DNA of 64,000 bases from Luteimonas chenhongjianii (GCF_002327105.1 NZ_CP023406.1:992001-1056000), one strand, 5' to 3'. Counted from the first letter of the stretch, positions 8,763-18,820 are shown. Notes: generated by a model from the letters alone, not told the origin. A program made the numbers and translations.

Positions 8763-9418
8763 GTCGCGCGCCGGCCATCGTGCGCCTGCTCGAACGGCAG
8801 CCCTACGTGCCGGTCTGGCGCGCGATGCAGCGCTTCACCGATGCGCGCGATGCGCAGACCACCGACGAGCTGTGGGTGGTGGAGCACGAACCGGTCTTCA
8901 CCCTCGGCCAGGCAGGCAAGCCCGAGCACGTCCTGGCCCCGGGCGACATCCCGGTGGTGCAGGTCGATCGCGGGGGACAGGTCACCTATCACGGGCCCGG
9001 CCAGCTCGTCGTCTATCCACTGCTCGACCTGGTGCGGCTCGGGATCGGGGTGCGCGATTACGTGTGCCGGATCGAGCAGGCCATCATCGACACGCTCGGC
9101 GACTGGAACATCGAGGCTGTGCGCCGCGACGGCGCGCCCGGGGTCTATGTCAACGAGGCCAAGATCGCCGCGCTCGGCATCCGCGTGCGGCGGGGACGCA
9201 CGTTCCACGGCCTGGCCTTCAATCTCGCGATGGATCTCGAACCGTTCCGGCGCATCAATCCCTGTGGCTATGCCGACCTGCAGGTCGTCTCGCTTGCCGA
9301 TCTCGGCGGGCCGTCGTCGCCGGCGGCGGTCACACCCGCGCTGCTCGGCCACCTCGCTGCGCAGTTCGGCCTGGCGCTCGACAGCGGTCCGGCGCCGCCG
9401 CTGCCGGGCACTGAATGA
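8759..9418 (+). CDS. lipB: Octanoyl-[ACP]:protein N-octanoyltransferase LipB
   Basis: 219 residues. It moves the octanoyl group from acyl carrier protein onto lipoyl domains of pyruvate dehydrogenase and relatives, the first step of endogenous lipoate assembly. Family motifs are [33 protein letters not shown] with the catalytic Lys135, and INPCGY with Cys169 that carries the acyl intermediate. The start is a GTG overlapping the BLUF gene stop. It acts in the cytoplasm with LipA, whose gene follows after 79 bases. Confidence 0.96.
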   Translation: MSRAPAIVRLLERQPYVPVWRAMQRFTDARDAQTTDELWVVEHEPVFTLGQAGKPEHVLAPGDIPVVQVDRGGQVTYHGPGQLVVYPLLDLVRLGIGVRDYVCRIEQAIIDTLGDWNIEAVRRDGAPGVYVNEAKIAALGIRVRRGRTFHGLAFNLAMDLEPFRRINPCGYADLQVVSLADLGGPSSPAAVTPALLGHLAAQFGLALDSGPAPPLPGTE

Positions 9419-9497
9419 CACGCAGCATCCTCGCGCCTGCGGCAGACAGTGCCGGGGCAGGGACCTACAATGGCCGCCTGCTTCGCGTGAGCCCGTC

Positions 9498-10505
9498 ATG
9501 ACCCAGACTGCCGACAAATCGATTCCGCTGCAGGTGGTGTCCGCACCGCCGGCCGCTCCGTTGCAGACCGGCGTCAAGCAGGTCGCGGGCGACAAGATCG
9601 CGCGCTCGCCGGTGCAGTTCGCGGAGGCACCGGTGCTGCGCAAGCCATCGTGGATCCGCGTGCGCATTCCATCCAACGGCGCGGTCGCGGCGCTGAAGGC
9701 CAAGCTGCGCGAGAACCGCCTGGTCACGGTCTGCGAAGAAGCCAGCTGCCCGAACATCCACGAGTGCTTCGGCCACGGCACCGCCACCTTCATGATCCTC
9801 GGCGAGGTCTGCACCCGCCGCTGCTCGTTCTGCGACGTCGCCCACGGCCGGCCGAAGCCGCCCGATGCCGCCGAGCCGCTGAAGCTTGCGGCGACGATCG
9901 CCGACATGGGCCTGAAATACGTCGTGATCACCTCGGTCGACCGCGATGACCTGCGCGACGGCGGCGCCCAGCATTTTGTCGACTGCATCCGCGAGGTGCG
10001 CGCGCAGTCGCCGGCCATCCGCATCGAGATCCTCACGCCGGACTTCCGCGGCAAGGGCCGGATGGAGCGCGCGTTGGAGATCCTCAGGTCCGATCCGCCC
10101 GACGTGTTCAACCACAACGTCGAGACGGTGCCCGATCTCTACCGCAACGTGCGCCCGGGCGCGGACTACCAGTGGTCGCTCGACCTGCTGAAGAAGTTCA
10201 AGGCCCAGCATCCGGGCGTGCCGACCAAGTCCGGCATCATGCTCGGCCTCGGCGAGACCATGGAGCAGGTGCAGGGCACCCTGCGCGACCTGCGCGCGCA
10301 CGACGTCGAAATGGTCACGATCGGCCAGTACCTGCAGCCCTCGTCCCACCATCACCCGGTGCTGCGCTACTGGACTCCCGAGGAGTTCAAGGCGCTCGAG
10401 GACTTCGGCATGGCGCTCGGCTTCCAGCACGTGGCCTCCGGCCCGCTGGTGCGTTCGTCGTACCACGCCGACCGCCAGGCGATGGAAGCCGGCGTCGCTG
10501 CCTGA
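9498..10505 (+). CDS. lipA: Lipoyl synthase (radical SAM)
   Basis: 335 residues. It inserts two sulfurs into protein-bound octanoyl groups. Both iron-sulfur cluster motifs are intact: the auxiliary-cluster cysteines Cys79, Cys84 and Cys90 ([12 protein letters not shown]) and the radical SAM CxxxCxxC at Cys105, Cys109 and Cys112 (CTRRCSFC). The C-terminal SSYHADRQ matches the serine motif that ligates the auxiliary cluster. The N-terminal about 45 residues are longer than in E. coli and variable. I chose the ATG at 9498; the frame is open further upstream but overlaps lipB. Confidence 0.97.
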   Translation: MTQTADKSIPLQVVSAPPAAPLQTGVKQVAGDKIARSPVQFAEAPVLRKPSWIRVRIPSNGAVAALKAKLRENRLVTVCEEASCPNIHECFGHGTATFMILGEVCTRRCSFCDVAHGRPKPPDAAEPLKLAATIADMGLKYVVITSVDRDDLRDGGAQHFVDCIREVRAQSPAIRIEILTPDFRGKGRMERALEILRSDPPDVFNHNVETVPDLYRNVRPGADYQWSLDLLKKFKAQHPGVPTKSGIMLGLGETMEQVQGTLRDLRAHDVEMVTIGQYLQPSSHHHPVLRYWTPEEFKALEDFGMALGFQHVASGPLVRSSYHADRQAMEAGVAA

Positions 10506-10719
10506 GGCTCCTTCCCGCGTTAACACGTAGATCATTCTTCGCTCACGCAGTTCGCGTGCGCCACGGTTCACCGTGCGCTGAACGTAACGACAGTTCGCCG
10601 TCGCGGTCTTCCATGGATGGGCGCCGTACATGCAACTTTCGGCACTGTCGACGCGTCTGTTCACGCGACAGGCTCGAATGCATGTCGCATGATGAGCGCA
10701 TCCGCAACCAGGACCCTGC

Positions 10720-12915
10720 ATGAAAGTTTCCCGAGTCGTTTCCGGCTCCCTGATCGCCCTCGCGCTGGCGGTGCCGCTTGCGTTGATGGCGCGGCCCGAT
10801 GCCGTCGCCAACGTGCCGGCGACCGCCCCCAATGTCGACCAGGTGGCCGCGTCGAAGCTGGTGTACGGCCTGCTCTCCGACAGCCGGTACGCTTATCGTC
10901 CGCGCGCGCTCGACGAGAGCCTCTCGGGTGAGATCTTCGACCGCTATTTCGAGAATCTCGACGGCGGAAAGCTGTTCTTCACCCAGCAGGACATCGCCCG
11001 CTTCGAGCCGCTGCGGGCGGGCATGGGCGCGGCGGTCCGCGACGGCAATGTGGCGCCTGCGCTGGAGATCTTCGCGCTCTACAAGCAGCGTGTCGCCGAG
11101 CGCATCGCCCACGCGCGCGAGCTGCTCAAGCAGGACATCTTCGATTTCAGCGGCAAGGACCGCTGGGAGTACGACCGCGAGGACGCCGCCTGGGCCGCCG
11201 ACACGAATGAGCTCGACGCCCTGTGGCGGCAGTCCGTGCGCAACGACTGGCTGCGCCTGGAGCTTGCGGGCAAGTCCCCCGACGAGATCCGCAAGACGCT
11301 CGACCGTCGCTACCTCAACACCGCCAACACGGTTGCGTCGCTCAACGACGAGGATGCCTTCAGCAGCTTCCTCAATGCCTACACCGGCTCGATCGATCCG
11401 CACACCGACTACTTCAATCCGCGCGCCGCACGCCTGTTCAACCAGAGCATGTCGCTGTCGCTCGAAGGCATCGGCGCGCAGCTGCAGAAGCAGGACGACG
11501 TGGTCGTGATCCGCGAGGTCATCGCCGGCGGCCCCGCGGCGTTGAGCAACCGCTTCAAGCCCGGCGATCGCATCGTCGGCGTCGGCCAGGGCACCGACGG
11601 GCCGATGGAGGACGTGATCGGCTGGCGCATCGACGACGTGGTCGAGAAGATCAAGGGCCCGAAGGACACCCAGGTGCGCCTGGACGTGGTCCCGGCCGAG
11701 GCCACGCTCGACAGTGAACCGGTGCGCATCACCCTGACGCGCGCGCGCGTGCGCCTCGAGGAACAGGCCGCGAAGGGCGAGACGCTGACCCTGCCGGCCG
11801 ACGTGCCCGGCGGCCGCGACAAGAAGATCGGCGTGATCAAGCTGCCGGCGTTCTACCAGGATTTCGAGGGTCGCCGGAACCGGGATGGCGAGTACGCCTC
11901 GGCGACCCGCGACGTCGCGCGCCTGCTCGAACAGTTCAAGGCCGAGAAGGTCGACGGCGTGGTCCTGGACCTGCGCAACAACGGTGGCGGTTCGCTCAAC
12001 GAGGCGGTCGAGCTCACCGGTCTGTTCATCGACCAGGGGCCGGTCGTGCAGGTGCGCGAGTCCGGCGGCCGGGTCGGCGTGCAGGGCGACCGCGATCCGG
12101 GCGTGGCCTGGGACGGCCCGCTCGCGGTGCTGATCAACCGCGGTTCGGCTTCCGCATCGGAGATCGTCGCCGGCGCCATCCAGGACTACGGTCGAGGCCT
12201 GATCATCGGCGAGACCACGTTCGGCAAGGGCACCGTGCAGAACCTGGTGGATCTCGATCGCTGGCCGGCCAACGAGTCCAAGCGCTACGGCCAGGTCAAG
12301 CTGACGATCGCGCAGTTCTTCCTGCCCGGCGGCAGCAGCACGCAGAACAAGGGCGTGGAGCCGGACATCCATTTCCCGGTCACCGTCGATGCCACCGAGT
12401 TCGGCGAGAGCACCTACGACAACGCATTGCCGTGGACGCGGATCGCCGCGGTGCCGCATATCCAGTACGGCGACTTCAGTCCGCTGCTGCCGCGCCTCGA
12501 GCAGCTGCACGAGGCGCGCGTCGCCACGGACAAGGAGTTCACCTGGTGGGCCGAGGACATTGCCGAGTTCCGCGCCGAGCGCGAGAAGAAGTACGTCTCG
12601 CTGAACATGGATGAGCGCCGCGCCGAGCGGGATCGCCAGTCCGAGAAGCGCCGGGTGCGTCAGGAAGAGCGCATCGCGCTCGGCCTCGAACTCGACCCGC
12701 TGGCCGAGGATTCCGACGACGACGGCCTGCAGGCCAGCGAGCGTGCGATCGCCCAGCAGGCCCGGCTGGAACAGGCTGCCGAAGATCGCCCCGATCCGTT
12801 GCTGCGGGAGGCGGCGGCGATCCTCGCCGACGCGGTCCGCCTGCTCAACGCCGACCGCGCCCTCTCGGCCGCCGTGTTGCCGGTATCGACCGCGCCGGGC
12901 CGCTGGGCGCGCTGA
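10720..12915 (+). CDS. prc: Carboxy-terminal processing (tail-specific) protease, S41 family
   Basis: 731 residues, close to the size of E. coli Prc. It has a signal peptide or anchor (about 1-27), an N-terminal helical region, a PDZ domain (about 250-330) and an S41 core. The catalytic dyad is Ser478 (SASASEI) and Lys503 (TFGKGTVQ), 25 residues apart as in Prc. A charged, coiled-coil-prone C-terminal part follows (EREKK, RQSEKRR). It trims periplasmic proteins, including wall hydrolases and PBP3 in other species. It stands alone: a 214-base gap in front and a strong terminator behind. Confidence 0.95.
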   Translation: MKVSRVVSGSLIALALAVPLALMARPDAVANVPATAPNVDQVAASKLVYGLLSDSRYAYRPRALDESLSGEIFDRYFENLDGGKLFFTQQDIARFEPLRAGMGAAVRDGNVAPALEIFALYKQRVAERIAHARELLKQDIFDFSGKDRWEYDREDAAWAADTNELDALWRQSVRNDWLRLELAGKSPDEIRKTLDRRYLNTANTVASLNDEDAFSSFLNAYTGSIDPHTDYFNPRAARLFNQSMSLSLEGIGAQLQKQDDVVVIREVIAGGPAALSNRFKPGDRIVGVGQGTDGPMEDVIGWRIDDVVEKIKGPKDTQVRLDVVPAEATLDSEPVRITLTRARVRLEEQAAKGETLTLPADVPGGRDKKIGVIKLPAFYQDFEGRRNRDGEYASATRDVARLLEQFKAEKVDGVVLDLRNNGGGSLNEAVELTGLFIDQGPVVQVRESGGRVGVQGDRDPGVAWDGPLAVLINRGSASASEIVAGAIQDYGRGLIIGETTFGKGTVQNLVDLDRWPANESKRYGQVKLTIAQFFLPGGSSTQNKGVEPDIHFPVTVDATEFGESTYDNALPWTRIAAVPHIQYGDFSPLLPRLEQLHEARVATDKEFTWWAEDIAEFRAEREKKYVSLNMDERRAERDRQSEKRRVRQEERIALGLELDPLAEDSDDDGLQASERAIAQQARLEQAAEDRPDPLLREAAAILADAVRLLNADRALSAAVLPVSTAPGRWAR

Positions 12916-12937
12916 TCGGCTGACGGTTCTGCCCACG

Positions 12938-12970
12938 AAAACCGCTGCGGGCGATCGCAGCGGTTTTTTT
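12938..12970 (+). terminator. Rho-independent terminator of prc
   Basis: A 12-bp perfect stem (AAAACCGCTGCG / CGCAGCGGTTTT) with a 6-base loop, ending in seven T (12964-12970), placed 23 bases after the prc stop. Confidence 0.93.
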
Positions 12971-13375
12971 CTTGCCCGAAAAGCGCCGGTGTCATCCTCG
13001 AACCGGGGCGTGGACCGCAGGACCGCCCGCCATGCGCAGGCGGCGGGGCTCTCGTGCATGCGGGAAGCCAGCTCGAACCTTCGCCGGGTTCGCGACGCGT
13101 GGGTGGTGTCGGGCGAGCAGACGCTTCGTCCCCCGTGGATCGTGTCCGGCCCGGGCCGCCACGTGTCAACCTGCACCGAGCTCACGGGCTTTCCGATCGC
13201 CCCTCGGGGCGTATGAGCCGAAACGCCATGCGAGCGGCCTCCAGTGGCGGCAGGCCTACGGCGGACACCTAAGGCGGGGGCGATGCAATGCCACCGTTCC
13301 AGCCGTGCAACGGCGTGCGGGCGTAGAATTCCGCACCCGCATTCGCGGCTGCCCATCTCCTTTCGCGGAATTCCC
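12971..13375. other. 405-base gap without a convincing gene
   Basis: Between the prc terminator and the first EamA gene. Several frames are open, but none shows a family motif or a good ribosome site. It may hold the promoter of the permease pair; I could not pick a clear one. Confidence 0.5.
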
Positions 13376-14308
13376 ATGAGCGTCGCGCCGGTGTCGCGTC
13401 CCGCCTCCGTCCTGGCCATCGCGCTGGCGCTGATGGCCGTCTATCTCGTCTGGGGGTCGACCTATCTCGCGATCCGCTTCGCGCTCGAAGGTGGCTATCC
13501 GCCGCTGCTGATGGCGGGCCTGCGCTTCATCGCCGCCGGCGGGCTGATGTATGCCGCGCTGCGCCTGCGCGGCGTGCCGGCGCCGACCCGCGCGCAGTGG
13601 CCCAACGTGCTCGCGATGGGCGTGCTGCTGCTGGGTCTGGGCAATGGCCTGGTCTGCATCGCCGAGCAGAGTGTGTCGTCGGGACTGGCCGCGGTTGCAG
13701 TGGCCTCGGCGCCGATCTGGATCGCCCTGTTCGCGGCGATCCGCGGCGACCGGCCTTCGCGCATCGAATGGGCTGGCCTGGCGGTCGGCTTCGCCGGGGT
13801 GCTGTGGCTCAACGCCGGCAGCTCGCTGACCGCGACGCCGACGGGGCTGATCGCATTGCTGATCGCGCCACTGGCCTGGGCCTTCGGTTCGGTATGGAGC
13901 CGGGGTCGGGACCTGCCGTCACCCTTCATGGCGGCTGCGTCGCAGATGCTCGCCGGCGGCGTGATCATTCTCGTGGCCGGGCTGCTGGTCGGCGAACGCT
14001 TCACCGAGCTGCCTACGCTCAAGGGCACGCTGTCGGTGGCCTACCTGACCTCGTTCGGCTCGATCATCGGGTTCACCGCCTATGTCTGGCTGCTGCACAA
14101 CGTGCGCCCGACACTCGCCGGCAGCTACGCCTACGTCAACCCGGCGATCGCGGTGCTGCTGGGTGCATGGCTCGCGAACGAGCGCTTCCAGGTCAACGAC
14201 ATCGGCGCGATGGTGGTGATTCTGGTCGCGGTGGTCGCGATCACGCTGGGCCGCGCGCGTGCGCGCAAACCGGTGCCGGTGCCCGCGGCCGCTGGGGACC
14301 GGTCTTGA
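13376..14308 (+). CDS. EamA family permease (YedA-like drug/metabolite transporter)
   Basis: 310 residues with ten predicted membrane segments in two EamA repeats. The family start VYLVWGSTYLAIRFA and a late LAGSYAYVNPAIAVLLG are both visible. Such proteins export metabolites or amino acids; the substrate here cannot be read from sequence. The ATG at 13376 gives a normal short cytoplasmic N-terminus, and longer starts add non-family sequence. It overlaps the next permease gene by four bases (TTGA), so the two are co-transcribed. Confidence 0.88.
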   Translation: MSVAPVSRPASVLAIALALMAVYLVWGSTYLAIRFALEGGYPPLLMAGLRFIAAGGLMYAALRLRGVPAPTRAQWPNVLAMGVLLLGLGNGLVCIAEQSVSSGLAAVAVASAPIWIALFAAIRGDRPSRIEWAGLAVGFAGVLWLNAGSSLTATPTGLIALLIAPLAWAFGSVWSRGRDLPSPFMAAASQMLAGGVIILVAGLLVGERFTELPTLKGTLSVAYLTSFGSIIGFTAYVWLLHNVRPTLAGSYAYVNPAIAVLLGAWLANERFQVNDIGAMVVILVAVVAITLGRARARKPVPVPAAAGDRS

Positions 14309-15216
14309 TCGACGCCGCGCAGAGCCGCCGCGGCGTATGGATCGCGGTTGCCGCCTTCGTCATCTGGGGCCTGATGCCGCTGTACTGGCATCTGCTCAAG
14401 CATGTCCCGTCGCTGCAGATCGTGCTGCACCGCTCGATCTGGTGCGCGATTCTCGTCGCCGCCTTCCTCACCATCCGCCAGGGCCGCGGCTGGCTGCGCG
14501 AGATCCTCGCCCAGCCCAGGCTCGCCGGCATGCTGGCGATATCGGGCACTCTGATCGCGGCGAACTGGGCGCTGTACGTGTGGGCGGTCAACAGCGGCCA
14601 CGTCGTCGAGACGAGCCTGGGCTACTTCATCAATCCACTGCTCAACGTCGTCATCGGCGTGGTGTTCCTGCGCGAGCGGCTGTCGGTGGCGCAGTGGGTG
14701 GCGGTCGCGCTGGCGGCGGGCGGGGTGGCGTGGCTGACATTCAATTACGGCAGTTTTCCCTGGATCGCGTTGTGCCTGGCCGGTTCGTTCGCGCTGTACG
14801 GGCTGATCCGCAAGTTCGCTGCCGTGGAGGCGGTCCAGGGGCTCGGGGTCGAGAACCTGTTCGTGTTCGGACCGGCGGTGCTCGCGCTGGCGTGGTTCGA
14901 AAGCCAGGGCGGTGGCGGCTTCTTCTCTCTGCGTTGGGGCGGCTGGACCGATGTGCTGCTGGTGCTGGGCGGCGCGCTGACCGCGATCCCGCTGATCTGC
15001 TTCGCCTATGCGGTGCGGCGCGTGCCGCTGACGGTCGTGGGGCTGCTGCAGTACATCGGCCCGACGCTGCAGCTGCTGCTGGGGGTGTTCTTCTTCGGCG
15101 AGGCCTTCGGCATCGATCGCGCGGCAGGCTTCGGTTTCATCTGGGCAGGCCTGGCGGTGTTCGCCGTCGACGGCTACCTGCGCTCGCGGCGCCGGATCGT
15201 CGCGCAGCAGGCCTGA
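14305..15216 (+). CDS. rarD: RarD-type EamA permease
   Basis: 303 residues, ten membrane segments. RarD signatures: FVIWGLMPLYWHLL near the start, VVETSLGYFINPLLNVVIG in the middle and VGLLQYIGPTLQLLLGV near the end. The likely start is a TTG overlapping the stop of the preceding permease; no in-frame ATG lies near enough to the conserved N-terminus. The substrate is unknown (RarD was first linked to chloramphenicol sensitivity). Two different EamA exporters in tandem suggest a shared efflux task, but nothing nearby names the compound. Confidence 0.88.
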   Translation: MIDAAQSRRGVWIAVAAFVIWGLMPLYWHLLKHVPSLQIVLHRSIWCAILVAAFLTIRQGRGWLREILAQPRLAGMLAISGTLIAANWALYVWAVNSGHVVETSLGYFINPLLNVVIGVVFLRERLSVAQWVAVALAAGGVAWLTFNYGSFPWIALCLAGSFALYGLIRKFAAVEAVQGLGVENLFVFGPAVLALAWFESQGGGGFFSLRWGGWTDVLLVLGGALTAIPLICFAYAVRRVPLTVVGLLQYIGPTLQLLLGVFFFGEAFGIDRAAGFGFIWAGLAVFAVDGYLRSRRRIVAQQA

Positions 15217-15272
15217 GGGCCGCCTGCCGGCTTTGCACGAGCGCAGGCTGGGCGGTCTGGCAGGATGCACCC

Positions 15273-15929
15273 ATGCGCGCATCGTTCCTTCCGGATCCGG
15301 GGGTCGGCCCACCGAGCTCGTCGCATGCGGCGATCGTGCTCGCGGCCGGCGGCAGTGCCCGGCTCGGACGGCCCAAGCAGCTGCTGCGACAGGGTGGCGA
15401 ACCTCTGGTCGCGCGGGTCGTGCGGCTCGCCGCGGAAACCCGGCCGTGCCGACTGCTGGTGATGCTCGGCGCGTGTCACGCGGCCATTGCCGCCGAGCTT
15501 CCGCCGCCGCTGCACGCGCGCATGGAGCTGCATGTCGTCGACGACTGGAGCGCAGGACTGGCGGCCAGCCTGATGGCGGCGGCGCGCGCGCTGCACGCGC
15601 ATCGCGGCCCGGTGCTGGTCACCGGGGTCGATCAGCCCGCGCTCAACGCGCTGCACCTGCGTGCGCTGCTCGACGGCGCGCGCAGCGCACGCTCGGGATG
15701 CGCTGCGGTGATGCATGGCGAGCGGCCGGGCGCGCCGGCAGTGCTGTCCCACGCGTTGTTCGCGCAGGTGGATGCCCTGGAAGGTGATCGTGGATTCAGC
15801 GCACTGCTCGCCGCGTTGCCGGAGGACGAGTTGTTCCGGCTGCAGGCGCCGTCGCTGGCCCTGGACATCGACACGCCCGATGACCTGCGGCGCGCGATGG
15901 CGGAGGGGCTGCTGGATCGCGAGGCCTGA
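15273..15929 (+). CDS. MobA/MocA-like nucleotidyltransferase
   Basis: 218 residues. The N-terminus has the sugar-nucleotide transferase signature LAAGGSARLGRPKQLL (glycine-rich loop plus the R-P-K-Q motif). VTGVDQPALNALHL supplies the metal-binding aspartate, and the ending LDIDTPDDL is typical. These enzymes attach CMP or GMP to molybdopterin during cofactor maturation. The RxKQLL form resembles MocA (cytidylyl) more than MobA. No molybdoenzyme or XdhC gene is next to it, so the exact substrate is open. Confidence 0.82.
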   Translation: MRASFLPDPGVGPPSSSHAAIVLAAGGSARLGRPKQLLRQGGEPLVARVVRLAAETRPCRLLVMLGACHAAIAAELPPPLHARMELHVVDDWSAGLAASLMAAARALHAHRGPVLVTGVDQPALNALHLRALLDGARSARSGCAAVMHGERPGAPAVLSHALFAQVDALEGDRGFSALLAALPEDELFRLQAPSLALDIDTPDDLRRAMAEGLLDREA

Positions 15930-15995
15930 CCGCGGGCGATCGCTGCGTGTGCGCGGACAGCGCACCTGCACGTGCGCCGGCTTCACGGCGTCGCA

Positions 15996-16304
15996 TCAGG
16001 CCGCGAGCGACAGCATCCAGACGATCACGAGGGCGCCGACCGCGCCCATCGCCAGCGCCGCGTTGCGCCAGCGCCTCGCGCGCCGGCGATAGCGCGCCAC
16101 GCGTTCGTCGTTGAGCGCGCTGGCACGCGCGATCCAGGGCGCGGTGTCGCGCTCGGCCTTCGCGTAGATCAGTTCCGCGCGGCCGGGGTCGGCCTCCGCC
16201 TGCAGCGCCGCGTCCTCGTAGCGCTCGAACGCACGCGCCTGCAGGGACTGGATCTCGCGGGCGATCTCCGCGTTCGACAGCGTCTCGGGCGATGCGGCGC
16301 TCAT
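15996..16304 (-). CDS. Small single-span membrane protein at the end of the MacAB-like operon
   Basis: 102 residues. An acidic helical N-terminal part (about 1-70, with EIAREIQSLQARAFERYEDA) is followed by an Arg-rich patch (RYRRRARRWR) and one C-terminal membrane helix (NAALAMGAVGALVIVWMLSL), so the bulk should face the cytoplasm. I do not recognise the family. Its start overlaps the stop of the upstream permease by four bases, so it is translated with the ABC exporter and may be an accessory subunit. Codon use matches its neighbours. Confidence 0.7.
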   Translation of the reverse strand: MSAASPETLSNAEIAREIQSLQARAFERYEDAALQAEADPGRAELIYAKAERDTAPWIARASALNDERVARYRRRARRWRNAALAMGAVGALVIVWMLSLAA

Positions 16305-17611
16305 GTCGCGCGCAGGGCCACGGTGACCGGGAGCCGGGCGGCTCGCAGCGCCGGGAACAGGCCGCCGACGAGGCCGATGCCAAGCGCCCACTTCAGTCCA
16401 TTCCACAGCAGTTCCGGCGAGACCTTGAACTGGAAGACCACCTGGCTGAAGTTGCTGCCGAGCGTGCTGACGCTGTAGCCGTTGAAGATGGTCCACGCGA
16501 GCAGACCGCCGAGCAGGCCGCCGAGCAGGGCCAGCAACATCGTCTCCAGCATCACCGCGACGACGACCGGCAGGCCGCGGAAGCCGATCGCGCGCATCGT
16601 CGCGATCTCGCGTGCACGGCCGGCCACGGCGGCATACATGGTGTTGAGGGCGCCGAACACCGCGCCGACCGCCATGATCGCGCCGATCACCGTGCCCAGC
16701 ACGTTGATCAGCGTTGCCAGTTGGCCGGACTGCTTGCCGTAGTAGGCGCGTGTCGTCGACACGTCGAGTTTCAGGCGCGGGTCCGCATCCATCGCGGCCT
16801 TGAACGCGGTGAACCCCGCGGTGCCGTCGGTGCGCACGGTGATCGACTGGTAGGAGCTGCGGTTGTAGGTCGAGGCCAGCGTCTCGGCATCGGTCCACAG
16901 TTCCGAATCGTGCGCGTCGCCGGAGGCGAACACGCCGACGATCGTCCATTGCTGGTTGCCCAGCGCGAGCGTCTTGCCGACATCCAGGCCCCGGAACTGG
17001 CTGCGGGCGCCCTGGCCGACGACGATCTCGCGCAGGCCCGGCGCGAACCTGCGACCCTCGATCAGCCGCACCTTGTCATGCACCGCCCAGGCGAGTTCGC
17101 CGACGCCCCGGAACTGCGCGTTGACGTCGCTGCCATCGGCCTTCGACGGGAGGTTGACCACCTGCGACAGCTCGGGCGACAGCAGCGGCCGGCCCTGCGC
17201 ATCGCGGGCGATGCCTGCCAGCGTGCCGATCAGCGGCACCTGGTCGCGGGTGATCACCGAGTTGGTCTCGGCCTGCGAGCCGCCGCGCAGAACGATCGCC
17301 GAGGTGTCGTCGCCGGTGCTGTCGAGCGTGGCCTTGAAGCCCGCGCCCATCGCCAGCATCGCCACCAGCACGCCGACGACGCCGGCGATGCCGACCACGA
17401 TCACCGAGGAAGCGCCCCAGCGCTGCGGCAGGCTGCCGATGCCGATGCGCGCCGCGGCCAGCGCAAGCCGGCCGCCGCGCGTCAGCGTCAGCCACAGCGC
17501 GATGGCGACCGCGATTCCGAGCACGCCGAACCACGGCAGCAGCACCCAGATCACGAGGCCGACCACGAGCGCGACGATCGACAGCAGGTTCCACAGCCAC
17601 GGGCTTTTCAT
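16301..17611 (-). CDS. FtsX/MacB-type ABC exporter permease (second of two)
   Basis: 436 residues: two or three N-terminal membrane segments (about 8-55 and 68-90), a periplasmic MacB-PCD-like domain (about 95-290) and a C-terminal FtsX domain with three helices. VAGRAREIATMRAIGFRG is the usual coupling-helix region after the first FtsX helix, and the protein ends in a short cytoplasmic tail. The extra N-terminal membrane segment is unusual: normal MacB-type permeases have one helix before the periplasmic domain. It should pair with the upstream permease and the ATPase to drive export or mechanotransmission across the periplasm. Confidence 0.87.
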   Translation of the reverse strand: MKSPWLWNLLSIVALVVGLVIWVLLPWFGVLGIAVAIALWLTLTRGGRLALAAARIGIGSLPQRWGASSVIVVGIAGVVGVLVAMLAMGAGFKATLDSTGDDTSAIVLRGGSQAETNSVITRDQVPLIGTLAGIARDAQGRPLLSPELSQVVNLPSKADGSDVNAQFRGVGELAWAVHDKVRLIEGRRFAPGLREIVVGQGARSQFRGLDVGKTLALGNQQWTIVGVFASGDAHDSELWTDAETLASTYNRSSYQSITVRTDGTAGFTAFKAAMDADPRLKLDVSTTRAYYGKQSGQLATLINVLGTVIGAIMAVGAVFGALNTMYAAVAGRAREIATMRAIGFRGLPVVVAVMLETMLLALLGGLLGGLLAWTIFNGYSVSTLGSNFSQVVFQFKVSPELLWNGLKWALGIGLVGGLFPALRAARLPVTVALRAT

Positions 17612-17662
17612 GTCGGTCCGGTCCGGTTCTTCATGCAGTGGAATGACGAGGTGGCCATGCCG

Positions 17663-18820
17663 TCAGCGCCCGGCCAGCGCATCGACGATCTTCAACCGCC
17701 GCGCGCGCAATGCGGGCAGCACGCCGACGATGATGCCGATGCCGACCATCAGGCCGAGTCCGATCAGCCAGGTCTGCAGCGGCACGGTGGGCAGCGAGAT
17801 CACGCCGCCGCTCGCGGCGCTGACGCCCGGCATGATCGCCGCCGCCAGGCCCAGGCCGACCAGGCCGCCGATCACGACCAGCAGCACCGACTCCACCATC
17901 ACCAGCGCCAGCACGGTGCCGTCGGTGAAGCCGAGGGTCTTGAGCGTGGCGAGTTCGGGAACGCGCTCACGCACCGCCTGCGCCATGGTGTTGCCCGTGA
18001 GCAGCAGCAGGGTGAAGAACACCGCGCCCATGATCGCGGTGACGATCAGGCCGATGTCGGCGAACTGTTTGGCGAAGGCCTGCTGGAACGCCGACTCGGT
18101 CTGCGACTTGGTCTCGCGGTCGGAGTTGGCCGAGATCGCATCGATCGCCTGGGCCACGCGCGAAGCCTGGTCGGCATTGGCGAGCTGCACGGTGAACCAG
18201 CTGACCTGGTTCTTGATGAAGTCGTTGGATTCGTCGAAGTAGGTCCAGTTCATCAGCAGCTGGTTCTCCGCGCCGACATTGCTGCGGTCCTTCGCGCGGA
18301 AGATCGCCTTGAGTTCCAGCGGCCAGTCATTGCTGCCGCCCCGCGGAAAGATCGTCGCCTGCAGCGGGATGGTGTCGCCGATCTTCCAGCCGAACTTCTT
18401 CGCCAGCGATTCGCCGACCGCCGCGCCATTGCGCGTGTCGCGAAAGGCCTGCAGCTGGTCGGGTGGCACCTCGTACTCGCCGTAGACGTCGAAGAAGTTC
18501 GGCGCGACGGAAAAGTTGGGGAAGAAGTTGCGCTGGTCCTGGTAGATCCCGCCGAACCACATCGCATACGTCACCTGCTGCACCCCGGGGATCGTCTCGA
18601 TCTCCGCCTGCAGGCGTACCGGCAGCGACTGCGTGATCGACAGCCGTGACGCGACGATCAGCCGGTTGGCCCCGTCGACGCTGCCGCCCGCATTGAAGGC
18701 CACGCGCACCGAATCGAGCATGCCGAACAGCAGGAAGGCTGCGATCACCGACAGCAGGGTCAGCAGCGTCCGCGTCTTGCTGCGGAACAGCTGGGCCCAC
18801 ACCAGCGACAGGTATTTCAT
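17663..18820 (-). CDS. FtsX/MacB-type ABC exporter permease (first of two)
   Basis: 385 residues with the standard four-helix plan: one N-terminal helix (LLTLLSVIAAFLLFGMLDSV), a periplasmic domain of about 220 residues and three C-terminal helices around a coupling segment (VRERVPELATLKTLGFTDG). The end (LPALRARRLKIVDALAGR) is typical. It starts 25 bases after the ATPase stop, and the second permease follows after 51 bases. In systems with separate ATPase and permease genes, two non-identical permeases form the membrane heterodimer. Confidence 0.9.
   Translation of the reverse strand: MKYLSLVWAQLFRSKTRTLLTLLSVIAAFLLFGMLDSVRVAFNAGGSVDGANRLIVASRLSITQSLPVRLQAEIETIPGVQQVTYAMWFGGIYQDQRNFFPNFSVAPNFFDVYGEYEVPPDQLQAFRDTRNGAAVGESLAKKFGWKIGDTIPLQATIFPRGGSNDWPLELKAIFRAKDRSNVGAENQLLMNWTYFDESNDFIKNQVSWFTVQLANADQASRVAQAIDAISANSDRETKSQTESAFQQAFAKQFADIGLIVTAIMGAVFFTLLLLTGNTMAQAVRERVPELATLKTLGFTDGTVLALVMVESVLLVVIGGLVGLGLAAAIMPGVSAASGGVISLPTVPLQTWLIGLGLMVGIGIIVGVLPALRARRLKIVDALAGR

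Noticed and set aside
12972..13379. Plus-strand frame between prc and the EamA gene
   Set aside because: Low-complexity Arg/Pro-rich shadow; no homology-like motif and no good start.
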